A stretch of DNA of 64,000 nt from Linyphia triangularis. Lineage: Eukaryota; Arthropoda; Arachnida; Araneae; Linyphiidae. The notes below the pieces were generated by a model that did not search any database, was not told the origin of the DNA, and saw only the letters and a program-made list of their open reading frames with translations. This document shows, piece by piece, positions 32,749 to 45,848 of this stretch (within the stretch, counting starts at the first letter, position 1; each line of letters starts with the position of its first letter). The position numbers and the translations under genes were made by a program. The DNA lies in NCBI GenBank assembly GCA_963978545.1, contig OZ021730.1, positions 310,001 through 374,000 on the forward strand, in the 5' to 3' direction.

Positions 32749-34547
32749 CTAATTACAAAAAGCTATAATTACACTTAACAAATCATTTTGATCCAAGTAA
32801 TTTGCCAAAACACAGGCACAATCGTAATTCAAATAAACTTTTCTTGGCATGCTGCAATTCACATCAGAAATGCCTTTTACAGCAGTATATACATTACATT
32901 CCTCTAGTTTGTCTTTTAACAATGAACGTTCTAATTTAGAGGATATCAATTGCGAATACAAAGGATATCGTTTATTTGCAATTATTAGCAATAATTGATC
33001 CACGTTAAATCCTTCTTCTGCATTGCTGTACATTTTATAGCCGGAATACATTTGCATAAATTCAAACAATGTCCGACCATTGCCAAGATTATCTGACTTC
33101 ATTCTATGCAATTCCTGCTCACATTTAATTGCGTATTCTGACAACATTCCTTGGAGTTCGTGTTCACGAGTCCAGTCCTCGATGTTGAAGTCCGGCTTCT
33201 CAAGTAAGCAATACTTCAACAGCAATTGAACGATAGCAAGGCTGCATCCGTTTTCTATTGCTAGGTCCAAAGGACTGAGACCATTTCGGTTTTTGACATT
33301 AACGTGGGAACCTCTTCTCAGCAAAATTTCAACTACGCTCGGATGACCTGTCTGATTTTGCACCGCTTTATGCAGTGGCGTGTCACCAAATTCATCTACT
33401 GAATCAACATCTATGCCACTGCTAATCAAGAATTTGACGAAAACTGCCGTACATCCGTTAATGCACAGGGCACTGTGCAGAAGTGAGCCACCGCACTGGT
33501 TTTTGGCAGTGTTGACGTTCATATCCAGGTAATCGAGGAGAAATGTAAAGATACTAACGTTGAAGTGTCCCAAAGCGTGGAAGAGTGGGCTTTGACCTGA
33601 AATGTTAGCACTGTGCAAATCTCCGCCGGCAATAAACAACAATCTGATAACTTCCAGTTCCGCATTCAGAGCAAGTGCTATAGACAGACTCGAATCGTCC
33701 GGAAGATCGGCTCTGGCTCCTAGGTAAAATTAAAATTACAACTTTAATTAAGGAAAGTCTTAAATCTAAAATAATTCAAATAACAGAGTTAAATATATTT
33801 ACTAGTTACCAATATTGGCAAATCTTTTATGAATATTTAAATGGAAATACTGCTATTTTAAATCTTAACAGAAGGTTATCTTACAATACTACCGCGTTAA
33901 AGGAATTAACTTAAATTTCTAACCTATCCAAATGTACACGAAATGAAGTTTTGGATATGCAATTCAGAATCATTTTATCTAATTTAAAAGTAATGAATAA
34001 TTTTGTCATTTTCTTCTGTAAATGCAGATGGGACAAACTTAATCTCTGAAATCAGTTCATAATTATTTTGACAAAAAGATTTTTGAAACAGTTAAATTAC
34101 CTTTTAAGATGTAATGTAAGATGTAGGAATGGGATATGAGGAAGCAACAAAAAATTGACAATTCAGCGTACATGGAAATATTTCGGTCTAATAAAAGGCT
34201 CCCTTAAAAATTGTTGTAGAAAAGCGTTTACATATTAATTTATGTTTTTACATACCTCCTTCTACCAATGTTCTGATCGTTTCAAGTCTGTTCCTGCAAT
34301 GTAGGGCATTGATGAGAGGTGTTGGGCCGCCATGACAGAACTGGAAATTAGGATCTGCGCCATAATAGAGGAGAAGCTTGACGATGGCGATCGAGCATCT
34401 TCGGTCCGTCAGAACCCGAAGCAGGGGGGATTGACTGCCTTCTACTTCGTTGGCCGAAGAAGGGTCACGTTGCAGGATCAGTTGGATCTCACTCAAATCC
34501 CATTCTTCTTCGTACAATACACTGTGAACAGAAGTGTTTTCAGGCAT
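32749..34547 (-). CDS. Ankyrin-repeat protein, intact (U4 copy)
   Basis: join(34547..34256, 33719..32749). Last unit with an open ankyrin frame before the SINE-bearing copies. Protein identical to U1; T tract of 14 before the acceptor. Confidence 0.82.
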
Positions 34548-35376
34548 GATATCTGTAAAAAAAAAAAAAATTAAAGCATTTTCAAAAGTTTGAATATTCC
34601 ATTTTACTTTTGTAATCAAACGATTAAACTTAAGATTGGTACGTTTCAATCTTAAGAGAAAAGTGCCTTTACTTTTTTGTCAAATTCTATATCGGTCGGA
34701 ATATTGTTTCAAAACCAAAGGTATTTTCTTTAGGAATAGCAACAGCAATATCAGCCCATTGGTAAAAATTTGAAGTTGAAAATAAAAGTATCTTTTAAGA
34801 TTACTAAAGGTTAAAGATTAATATTTAGTTCATTAAAATTTTTTAAACTGTAAAAAAAAAAAATCATATGACTTTCCCTTTAATATTTGTTTATGTGTTA
34901 CCAATACTTCTGTATACTTGAAATTCATGCGTCTTACAACAAAATTTATGAAGATATTGCGACAGAAAGTATGCGGAAGCGTTGACACGGTCATACCGGC
35001 TATCTTTCGATCACCGGATACAAGCATTATGGGTCAAATACAGGAAAAGGCCAAACAAAAAATATACTTGCTGTTTATTTTACTAAGATACACGTCAGTA
35101 ATTTAAAATGGGGTACCTAAAATACAAGTTGAGGGACCAGGATAGACAATGAACCCACCTAATTCTGTTACCAAGAAAATAGGTGGGTGGCAAGTGGTCT
35201 GACCTAAGCAATGAACGAAGCCACGCTTTAGAGCCCAACACCACTACCGAAATCCGTGGAATTTATGATTGGGAGGGAAAAACAGCTGGACGATCCAGAT
35301 ACTGAGGTCTGGGAACAGCAAACCCTAAAGAGAAATGTAAACACAAATGCAAGTATAATATGAATACATTTTTTAC

Positions 35377-36339
35377 CAGTAATTTTGTTCAAGGTGAATC
35401 TGCAATAATCCGAGATCTATGGGTAGACAGCTCTGAGAGAGATCTGGTCGCTTCAGAGTCTAGAGTCGAACTGATGTAAAATCAGGTGGAAATGCAACCT
35501 TTTATAGGTACAGTTGCAGAATGAAAGGTGGACCAATGGCGACACGGCAAAACCGAGCAGAGGAAACTGGTAGGGTCAGCTTGCTATTAAATTACTTTAA
35601 ACGATTAACTCAGACATGGCACAGCTTCTAAGCAAAAGAAATGAACTTCAAGAAAAAGCGACGAGAACTGAGAAAAAACATCACATTTTCAAAAAATTGC
35701 AGAAGTTGAACAATTTTAAAATTGATCGTTAGTCTGTCCCTGCTTCTCAGCACTAATGCTTCATTTTTTCAAATGCAATACCTGTCAAAGTATTGTTTTA
35801 GAACATATGAAATTTTAAACCAGGCATTACAAGAGTAACACCAACTCATTAATGAAATTTGAAGGGAAAATAAAAGAAAGGTTTTTTTTATTCCAATTTG
35901 AAAAGAATTTTATGCTTCCTCATTAATATTTTAAATTAATAATCTGAAGAAAACACCACATTATTTTTGCTTTAAATTTTGTAAATGAGCGCTATTATTC
36001 CAACCCTTGTATTTTTCAACTTCAACACAAAATTGCTTGATTTAATAGTTTCTCAAACGGCCCTTTTAAAGACCCAAAAATAACACACGACTGGTCCGTT
36101 TACACGCTATCATTTTAATTCCAGTTCAGTTTTATGCCCTAATGCAATACTTTCTTCGGAACATTACATGATACAAATATAACGATATATGTGTCGATGA
36201 CAATATTTCGATTTTTTTTTTTTTTTTGGAGCAAAATTACACTAGTTATTTCCTAAGCTCCTCCCTCCTGCTTTGCAATTGGACCACCTCACTCTCCGCA
36301 ACCATACCTATAAAAGGTTGCATTTTTCCAGTCTTCGCA
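35377..36339. promoter_or_regulatory. Divergent homologous TATA promoters (U4)
   Basis: Minus TATAAAA at 35506-35500, initiator A at 35472; plus TATAAAA at 36309-36315. Confidence 0.7.
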
Positions 36340-36340
36340 G

Positions 36341-37168
36341 GCCGGGGTCCCCCAGGGGAGTATCCTGGGTCCCACTTTATATAACATCTATACATCCGAC
36401 TTCCCTTCCTTTAAGGACGACCGCAATTGTTTAACTGCTTTCTATGCAGATGACACGACCATTGTCTCCAAATCACTCAACTCTCAAACTGCACTTAAAA
36501 ATCTGCAAAACAAAATTCCCACCATTGAAGCCTGGTGCTCCAAATGGAAGATTAGTATTAATGCTGGCAAATCACAAGTTTTATGCACAGTTACTAAAAA
36601 CAATAAAAAGAACAAAATTACTGGCAATGAGATCACACTTTTTAATGAAAAAATCCCCATTGTTAAAAAGGCCAAATATTTGGGTGTCACCATAAATACA
36701 AAACTTACATGGTCAGACCACATAACTAATGTGACCAAAAACGCATTTGGAGTTGCCAGAAAACTCGCCCCACTTATTGGTAGGAACTCCACACTACCCC
36801 TCAATCGCAAAAGGAGACTCTATCTCAGTGCAATAAGACCAGTATTCACTTATGCTTCCCCTGCATGGGCCACCTGCACAGCCAGAGATTTACATAGACT
36901 CCAGGTTATCCAAAATAAGATTCTTCGAAACATGGTAGACGCTAGTAGATATGTAAGGAATGACCTTATTCACAGGGACATGAAAATCAACACCATCGAA
37001 CAACACCTAGCTGAGTTAAATATCTCCTTTTACAAAAAAGCGACTAAACCTAATTCTATAATCAATGAATGCCTGGACTATGAAATTTCTCAGAACGACA
37101 CACGTAACAGACCATACGCTGCTTTTGTGCTATCTGACGCTATAATGACCACAAGATTTAATAAGTAA
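36341..37168 (+). pseudogene. Truncated Jockey-like RT (U4)
   Basis: Same fragment; YLGV restored, Arg variant. Confidence 0.85.
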
Positions 37169-37611
37169 TTTATTGATCTTACTTACTGTAAACACAAATT
37201 CTCTTACAGTCAGACTTTTGTATATAGAAACGCAGGTTTCATGTAATTAGATCATATTTAACCAATTTATTATTCTTATTATTACCTTTGACGAAGTAAA
37301 ATCTCAGGAATTTTACGATTTATTTTTGTACCTAAAAGCGTGAGCTTTTGTATATAGTTTGACGATGTTAAAATCTCAGGATATTTAACGAATTATTTTT
37401 GTACCAAAAAGCGTGAGCTTTTGTATATAGTTACGTATTTAACCAACTTTTCTTTTTTTTTAATTATTTCGTATTGTCCCGTCCGTCCCTCACTGTAACT
37501 TTTCATGCAATTTAGATTTTATATTTTATGACGATCGGCCTTCGGGCGCTATTAAGACCAGTGGTAAAGTGCCTCCGGGCTGTAGCCACTTAAAATCATC
37601 ATCAAAGAAAA
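37169..37611 (+). mobile_element. Jockey-like 3' UTR, long form (U4/U5 junction)
   Basis: Extra 130 bp at 37228-37357; altered hairpin. Confidence 0.78.
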
Positions 37612-37719
37612 AGTCTTCGCATTCCCAATCAAATCATGATCAGATTCACGAGCTAGTCGGACCTGTTACCGATCGTTCTTCATCATTCCCATTTGTTGGT
37701 TTTTACTGACGTTTCTGAA

Positions 37720-38976
37720 ATGGTGAGGCGCAAAGCTATCAAACCTAAGCCTGCATCTGCTAAGGCAGTTTGCCATGTTCCTGTTGTAGTTCCCACTAAG
37801 GTGGATGAGCCGATTGATGTTTCCTTTGCTAGTACCCCTGTAGTACCCATTAATATGGATGAGCGGATAGCTGTTGTTCCAGTGCCGGGTACCAATGAAG
37901 TACCCATTAATTTGGAGGAGCGGCTTGATGACATTTCTATCCCTGAGATTCCAGTGCTTAACTCCCCTGTTATAGTTAACACTGCTGCTGATTCAGGTGA
38001 AGCTGAATCGCCCAGATTCATTCTTAATCTCCCCAATGCTATCCAGTATGATGAGGCAAATCTGGCCAACATTTCTGGCGCCAAATCTACTGATATCTCT
38101 TTCCCTCTTAGCCCACCTCGCTCCTTCAAAGTTGTTGTTCGAGGTTTAAATATCAAATCCTCTATTTTGGACATAGCCGACTGGCTGGTCTGGAAGAAAC
38201 CAGAGTTTTCCCCCATTCAGATCACACAGATGAAACGCCGTAATGGGCATAAGATGCCCCTTTTTATTTTGGAGTTCCCTTTCACTGAAAATCAATCTGA
38301 CATTTTATCCTGGCGTACCATGTTATACACCAAAGTCAGAATTGAACCCCTCATAGGCAGGAAGGCGAGCGGACCCCAACAATGCTACAAGTGTCAGCAT
38401 TGGGGTGAACACCTTGCTGCTGAATGTACCTCTCCCATCAGATGCCGACACTGCTCTCTTGATCACAGTAGTCGTGCATGCCCAGTCAAAAATGGCCCAA
38501 AGCTTTGCTGCAACTGTGGCCAAAATCATGCAAGCTCTTCTCTCTCCTGTCCGACTCGTAGAGCTTTATTTACCAACCCTCAGAAGGTCACCAAGACTAC
38601 CAAACCTCCCCCTCTAAATTCTGACTGTACCAGATTTGTTCCTCGTCCCCTGATTATCAAAAGTATAACTAAGACCTATGCAAATGCTGTCTGTCAAACA
38701 ATTGGAACCACAGTCAACAAGGCGACTGAATCAGTTGTTCTGACCCCCATTCAGACTTCCTCTAAAGATTCTCAAGCTGGCTCTGGTCTTGAATCTTGCC
38801 AACTCAATGATAAATGCTACGTTGCATTTTTATTCACTCACGGTTTCATTATGGATGAGTTTTCCGACCTTCAAGATTGTTACGACTGGACCGAGGATAA
38901 TGCATCCTTCTTTTTACCAGTTATACAATTTATCAGGGATTTCCCACCAGTTTGGACTCCACTGCCCTGTGCTTAG
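37720..38976 (+). CDS. Jockey-like ORF1 (gag), U5
   Basis: Intact copy; the private change near 39039 lies outside the ORF. Confidence 0.85.
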   Translation: MVRRKAIKPKPASAKAVCHVPVVVPTKVDEPIDVSFASTPVVPINMDERIAVVPVPGTNEVPINLEERLDDISIPEIPVLNSPVIVNTAADSGEAESPRFILNLPNAIQYDEANLANISGAKSTDISFPLSPPRSFKVVVRGLNIKSSILDIADWLVWKKPEFSPIQITQMKRRNGHKMPLFILEFPFTENQSDILSWRTMLYTKVRIEPLIGRKASGPQQCYKCQHWGEHLAAECTSPIRCRHCSLDHSSRACPVKNGPKLCCNCGQNHASSSLSCPTRRALFTNPQKVTKTTKPPPLNSDCTRFVPRPLIIKSITKTYANAVCQTIGTTVNKATESVVLTPIQTSSKDSQAGSGLESCQLNDKCYVAFLFTHGFIMDEFSDLQDCYDWTEDNASFFLPVIQFIRDFPPVWTPLPCA

Positions 38977-40684
38977 TTTAGCTCCTCCCACGTGCCTTTT
39001 CCTCGCTTTCTATTGGAAGGTGATCCAAGCCAGCTCCTATACCAAGTGTGGTGTCATGTTTTGCTTTTATTGTATACCAGTTCCGATATTTCGTCCTTCA
39101 ATTTATCCCACCCTTCATATCAGAGAGTATAGCATCTTCGGATCAGCACTCCGTTAATTGTAATATTAAAAAGTAAAGTCTTCGCATTCTCAGATTTAGA
39201 GCTCTGAGAGTAAGACCTGACTCTCGCCTCTTTCTTGGCGCTTTTTGACTGGGTTTCTAACCCTATATGCGGGCTGGTTCACCAAGTGGTTGCAAGGATG
39301 AAATATGTAAACAATACAGGCAGATCGCTACATTTTTACATGCAATTTTATATTCAGTAGGTCTTTTATGTTGTTGGAATTTATAGTTCCCATCCTAACA
39401 AACGGCTCTTTTCAGGGCCCAAATATGACACACTTTGCTTGACATGTTGACTGTTTCATAACATTTTCTGGACTCAATACAATACAAATTTACTCAAACA
39501 AACGTTTAAAGCTAATATTGCCGTGTTACAATTACACTGAAAGAGGAGTCCTTTATTTGTAGCTGCCCAATTCTAATTCTTGAACTCTCGTTTGAGGAAT
39601 TGAATACAAAAGTGACCTTCTCTGTCATCTCGATTTGTGCTTGATCATTATAGTAAACATGGACATATTTAATTATGTGAAACGTCTGCCTGTTTATGTG
39701 CAAACTTTAAGGAATACGAAAACTAAGGACATCTCTGAAACAGATGGATCATGCATTTGGTGGTATGTTGTTGAAATGCCATGTACGGTGTTACATTTGG
39801 AACTATTTGTTTCTATATAACGACTAGAGATTTTGTATCTGCCTCCCATGGATAAATTGCTTTTACCTAATAATTTTCCGTGGTCACGTTTATACCACGC
39901 GGAACGTACATGCTTCTATTCGGTCACCGAAGTCAAGCAATATGTGCTGCGGTCAGTACTTGAGAAGGTGACCGGTTGGGAACGATTAGTACAGTTGACA
40001 TTTCATTGTTTTTTTATTTTTTACTTCCAATATATTACTTCACTTAAAGCCAGGAATAAGGCAAACATAAAATCTAATTGTTTATATCTAACAAAATATC
40101 GATAGTTTAGGCATGTTCACTTCACGAGCTCCCTACATTACAATTTATTGGGTTATTTTTATTACCACTTTAATACATCACTCAAAGTCAAACATAAAAT
40201 CTACTTGCTTATATCTAACAAAATATCAATAGTTTTCTTCATGATAGATTTGGCACGTTCAATCCACGAGTTAACTACATTACATTAAGCTAATTGTGAG
40301 TGACCAGATCTATGTGAAAATCAAATGTATAATGTGCTTTTACAATTTCATCTTAAAATACAGCACTCTATTTAAAGAATGGAGACTTGTTTTTTAGCGA
40401 TATATTAGGCGAAATTTTCCTCCTTTATTGGAACTGGAATGCTAGAGGTAAAAGCAATTTTTAGATATCTGGTATGTTATTGAAAAAAAAACTAAACATG
40501 AAAATTCAAATAATTCATTTATTAAATCCTGATATGTTTTATTACATGTATATGATATACATTTTTGAGCAAAATAAAAAAACATTTTTAAAGAAAGCAT
40601 ACAAGTTTTAATCTTTGAAACATAGGTAAAATTATATGTACAGTTACATAATCAACAACATATTCAAAACAGAAGTGTAGGGCA

Positions 40685-42676
40685 CTAATTACAAAAAGCT
40701 ATAATTACACTTAACAAATCATTTTGATCCAAGTAATTTGCCAAAACACAGGCACAATCGTAATTCAAATAAACTTTTCTTGGCATGCTGCAATTCACAT
40801 CAGAAATGCCTTTTACAGCAGTATATACATTACATTCCTCTAGTTTGTCTTTTAACAATGAACGTTCTAATTTAGAGGATATCAATTGCGAATACAAAGG
40901 ATATCGTTTATTTGCAATTATTAGCAATAATTGATCCACGTTAAATCCTTCTTCTGCATTGCTGTACATTTTATAGCCGGAATACATTTGCATAAATTCA
41001 AACAATGTCCGACCATTGCCAAGATTATCTGACTTCATTCTATGCAATTCCTGCTCACATTTAATTGCGTATTCTGACAACATTCCTTGGAGTTCGTGTT
41101 CACGAGTCCAGTCCTCGATGTTGAAGTCCGGCTTCTCAAGTAAGCAATATTTCAACAGCAATTGAACGATAGCAAGGTTGGTTGGTTGTATTCAGATTAT
41201 CTGGCGCCGTCAGCAACACGAGGGCTATAATGCGCCGAAAACATTCGTCATTAGACAAGCCAACATACATTTACAAACACCCATGCCAACACGGGACTCG
41301 AACCCGCAACCTCGCGGTCTAGAAGCTAGCACGCTAACCACTATACCGTTTGGTCGGCACGATAGCAAGGCTGCATCCGTTTTCTATTGCTAGGTCCAAA
41401 GGACTGAGACCATTTCGGTTTTTGACATTAACGTGGGAACCTCTTCTCAGCAAAATTTCAACTACGCTCGGATGACCTGTCTGATTTTGCACCGCTTTAT
41501 GCAGTGGCGTGTCACCAAATTCATCTACTGAATCAACATCTATGCCACTGCTAATCAAGAATTTGACGAAAACTGCCGTACATCCGTTAATGCACAGGGC
41601 ACTGTGCAGAAGTGAGCCACCGCACTGGTTTTTGGCAGTGTTGACGTTCATATCCAGGTAATCGAGGAGAAATGTAAAGATACTAACGTTGAAGTGTCCC
41701 AAAGCGTGGAAGAGTGGGCTTTGACCTGAAATGTTAGCACTGTGCAAATCTCCGCCGGCAATAAACAACAATCTGATAACTTCCAGTTCCGCATTCAGAG
41801 CAAGTGCTATAGACAGACTCGAATCGTCCGGAAGATCGGCTCTGGCTCCTAGGTAAAATTAAAATTACAACTTTAATTAAGGAAAGTCTTAAATCTAAAA
41901 TAATTCAAATAACAGAGTTAAATATATTTACTAGTTACCAATATTGGCAAATCTTTTATGAATATTTAAATGGAAATACTGCTATTTTAAATCTTAACAG
42001 AAGGTTATCTTACAATACTACCGCGTTAAAGGAATTAACTTAAATTTCTAACCTATCCAAATGTACACGAAATGAAGTTTTGGATATGCAATTCAGAATC
42101 ATTTTATCTACTTTAAAAGTAATGAATAATTTTGTCATTTTCTTCTGTAAATGCAGATGGGACAAACTTAATCTCTGAAATCAGTTCATAATTATTTTGA
42201 CAAAAAGATTTTTGAAACAGTTAAATTACCTTTTAAGATGTAATGTAAGATGTAGGAATGGGATATGAGGAAGCAACAAAAAATTGACAATTCAGCGTAC
42301 ATGGAAATATTTCGGTCTAATAAAAGGCTCCCTTAAAAATTGTTGTAGAAAAGCGTTTACATATTAATTTATGTTTTTACATACCTCCTTCTACCAATGT
42401 TCTGATCGTTTCAAGTCTGTTCCTGCAATGTAGGGCATTGATGAGAGGTGTTGGGCCGCCATGACAGAACTGGAAATTAGGATCTGCGCCATAATAGAGG
42501 AGAAGCTTGACGATGGCGATCGAGCATCTTCGGTCCGTCAGAACCCGAAGCAGGGGGGATTGACTGCCTTCTACTTCGTTGGCCGAAGAAGGGTCACGTT
42601 GCAGGATCAGTTGGATCTCACTCAAATCCCATTCTTCTTCGTACAATACACTGTGAACAGAAGTGTTTTCAGGCAT
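40685..42676 (-). pseudogene. Ankyrin gene broken by a SINE (U5 copy)
   Basis: Exons 42676..42385 and 41848..40685, the latter interrupted by the SINE at 41178-41358. Reading into the SINE, the frame runs seven residues past Val261 and stops. A product would be about 268 residues, keeping six and a half ankyrin repeats and losing the whole C-terminal region. The remaining 158 codons downstream are otherwise undamaged, so the break is recent or the exon has been kept uniform by exchange. Confidence 0.85.
41178..41358 (-). mobile_element. tRNA-derived SINE (U5)
   Basis: 181 bp on the minus strand between 12-bp duplications acgatagcaagg (41166-41177 and 41359-41370). The head (right end) is tRNA-like: a perfect B box GGTTCGAGTCC at 41304-41294 and an A-box-like GGTATAGTGG at 41347-41338. 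The anticodon-loop region CTTCTAG resembles a tRNA-Arg(UCU), a weak guess. An unrelated body follows, then a tail matching the 3' end of the LINE at 5617 and ending in (CCAA)n. RNA polymerase III would transcribe it; it has no ORF of its own. Units U1-U4 give the empty site. Confidence 0.92.
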
Positions 42677-43505
42677 GATATCTGTAAAAAAAAAAAAAAT
42701 TAAAGCATTTTCAAAAGTTTGAATATTCCATTTTACTTTTGTAATCAAACGATTAAACTTAAGATTGGTACGTTTCAATCTTAAGAGAAAAGTGCCTTTA
42801 CTTTTTTGTCAAATTCTATATCGGTCGGAATATTGTTTCAAAACCAAAGGTATATTCTTTAGGAATAGCAACAGCAATATCAGCCCATTGGTAAAAATTT
42901 GAAGTTGAAAATAAAAGTATCTTTTAAGATTACTAAAGGTTAAAGATTAATATTTAGTTCATTAAAATTTTTTAAACTGTAAAAAAAAAAAATCATATGA
43001 CTTTCCCTTTAATATTTGTTTATGTGTTACCAATACTTCTGTATACTTGAAATTCATGCGTCTTACAACAAAATTTATGAAGATATTGCGACAGAAAGTA
43101 TGCGGAAGCGTTGACACGGTCATACCGGCTATCTTTCGATCACCGGATACAAGCATTATGGGTCAAATACAGGAAAAGGCCAAACAAAAAATATACTTGC
43201 TGTTTATTTTACTAAGATACACGTCAGTAATTTAAAATGGGGTACCTAAAATACAAGTTGAGGGACCAGGATAGACAATGAACCCACCTAATTCTGTTAC
43301 CAAGAAAATAGGTGGGTGGCAAGTGGTCTGACCTAAGCAATGAACGAAGCCACGCTTTAGAGCCCAACACCACTACCGAAATCCGTGGAATTTATGATTG
43401 GGAGGGAAAAACAGCTGGACGATCCAGATACTGAGGTCTGGGAACAGCAAACCCTAAAGAGAAATGTAAACACAAATGCAAGTATAATATGAATACATTT
43501 TTTAC

Positions 43506-44468
43506 CAGTAATTTTGTTCAAGGTGAATCTGCAATAATCCGAGATCTATGGGTAGACAGCTCTGAGAGAGATCTGGTCGCTTCAGAGTCTAGAGTCGAAC
43601 TGATGTAAAATCAGGTGGAAATGCAACCTTTTATAGGTACAGTTGCAGAATGAAAGGTGGACCAATGGCGACACGGCAAAACCGAGCAGAGGAAACTGGT
43701 AGGGTCAGCTTGCTATTAAATTACTTTAAACGATTAACTCAGACATGGCACAGCTTCTAAGCAAAAGAAATGAACTTCAAGAAAAAGCGACGAGAACTGA
43801 GAAAAAACATCACATTTTCAAAAAATTGCAGAAGTTGAACAATTTTAAAATTGATCGTTAGTCTGTCCCTGCTTCTCAGCACTAATGCTTCATTTTTTCA
43901 AATGCAATACCTGTCAAAGTATTGTTTTAGAACATATGAAATTTTAAACCAGGCATTACAAGAGTAACACCAACTCATTAATGAAATTTGAAGGGAAAAT
44001 AAAAGAAAGTTTTTTTTTATTCCAATTTGAAAAGAATTTTATGCTTCCTCATTAATATTTTAAATTAATAATCTGAAGAAAACACCACATTATTTTTGCT
44101 TTAAATTTTGTAAATGAGCGCTATTATTCCAACCCTTGTATTTTTCAACTTCAACACAAAATTGCTTGATTTAATAGTTTCTCAAACGGCCCTTTTAAAG
44201 ACCCAAAAATAACACACGACTGGTCCGTTTACACGCTATCATTTTAATTCCAGTTCAGTTTTATGCCCTAATGCAATACTTTCTTCGGAACATTACATGA
44301 TACAAATATAACGATATATGTGTCGATGACAATATTTCGATTTTTTTTTTTTTTTTGGAGCAAAATTACACTAGTTATTTCCTAAGCTCCTCCCTCCTGC
44401 TTTGCAATTGGACCACCTCACTCTCCGCAACCATACCTATAAAAGGTTGCATTTTTCCAGTCTTCGCA
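43506..44468. promoter_or_regulatory. Divergent homologous TATA promoters (U5)
   Basis: Minus TATAAAA at 43635-43629, initiator A at 43601; plus TATAAAA at 44438-44444. The promoter is intact although the downstream ankyrin gene is broken. Confidence 0.7.
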
Positions 44469-44469
44469 G

Positions 44470-45297
44470 GCCGGGGTCCCCCAGGGGAGTATCCTGGGTC
44501 CCACTTTATATAACATCTATACATCCGACTTCCCTTCCTTTAAGGACGACCGCAATTGTTTAACTGCTTTCTATGCAGATGACACGACCATTGTCTCCAA
44601 ATCACTCAACTCTCAAACTGCACTTAAAAATCTGCAAAACAAAATTCCCACCATTGAAGCCTGGTGCTCCAAATGGAAGATTAGTATTAATGCTGGCAAA
44701 TCACAAGTTTTATGCACAGTTACTAAAAACAATAAAAAGAACAAAATTACTGGCAATGAGATCACACTTTTTAATGAAAAAATCCCCATTGTTAAAAAGG
44801 CCAAATATTTGGGTGTCACCATAAATACAAAACTTACATGGTCAGACCACATAACTAATGTGACCAAAAACGCATTTGGAGTTGCCAGAAAACTCGCCCC
44901 ACTTATTGGTAGGAACTCCACACTACCCCTCAATCGCAAAAGGAGACTCTATCTCAGTGCAATAAGACCAGTATTCACTTATGCTTCCCCTGCATGGGCC
45001 ACCTGCACAGCCAGAGATTTACATAGACTCCAGGTTATCCAAAATAAGATTCTTCGAAACATGGTAGACGCTAGTAGATATGTAAGGAATGACCTTATTC
45101 ACAGGGACATGAAAATCAACACCATCGAACAACACCTAGCTGAGTTAAATATCTCCTTTTACAAAAAAGCGACTAAACCTAATTCTATAATCAATGAATG
45201 CCTGGACTATGAAATTTCTCAGAACGACACACGTAACAGACCATACGCTGCTTTTGTGCTATCTGACGCTATAATGACCACAAGATTTAATAAGTAA
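44470..45297 (+). pseudogene. Truncated Jockey-like RT (U5)
   Basis: Same fragment, Arg variant. Confidence 0.85.
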
Positions 45298-45740
45298 TTT
45301 ATTGATCTTACTTACTGTAAACACAAATTCTCTTACAGTCAGACTTTTGTATATAGAAACGCAGGTTTCATGTAATTAGATCATATTTAACCAATTTATT
45401 ATTCTTATTATTACCTTTGACGAAGTAAAATCTCAGGAATTTTACGATTTATTTTTGTACCTAAAAGCGTGAGCTTTTGTATATAGTTTGACGATGTTAA
45501 AATCTCAGGATATTTAACGAATTATTTTTGTACCAAAAAGCGTGAGCTTTTGTATATAGTTACGTATTTAACCAACTTTTCTTTTTTTTTAATTATTTCG
45601 TATTGTCCCGTCCGTCCCTCACTGTAACTTTTCATGCAATTTAGATTTTATATTTTATGACGATCGGCCTTCGGGCGCTATTAAGACCAGTGGTAAAGTG
45701 CCTCCGGGCTGTAGCCACTTAAAATCATCATCAAAGAAAA
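45298..45740 (+). mobile_element. Jockey-like 3' UTR, long form (U5/U6 junction)
   Basis: Extra 130 bp at 45357-45486; altered hairpin. Confidence 0.78.
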
Positions 45741-45848
45741 AGTCTTCGCATTCCCAATCAAATCATGATCAGATTCACGAGCTAGTCGGACCTGTTACCG
45801 ATCGTTCTTCATCATTCCCATTTGTTGGTTTTTACTGACGTTTCTGAA

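Larger units (their letters stand above)
29431..37366. repeat. Tandem unit U4 (7,936 bp)
   Basis: Same layout as U3. It is the first unit with the altered Jockey 3'-end hairpin (cggccttcggg instead of cgcccttcggg), shared with U5-U7 but not U8. It shares with U5 the substitution giving 'gaaaaggcc' near 35044. Confidence 0.95.
37367..45495. repeat. Tandem unit U5 (8,129 bp, SINE-bearing)
   Basis: U4 layout plus a 193-bp gain in the last ankyrin exon (181-bp SINE and 12-bp target duplication). It shares with U6 and U7 two further single-base markers close to the SINE, near 40659 and 41150. Confidence 0.95.

Noticed and set aside
41178..41358. A functional tRNA gene
   Set aside because: B box and A box are present, but the element is flanked by target duplications, has a LINE-like tail and lacks a proper acceptor stem. 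It is a SINE.
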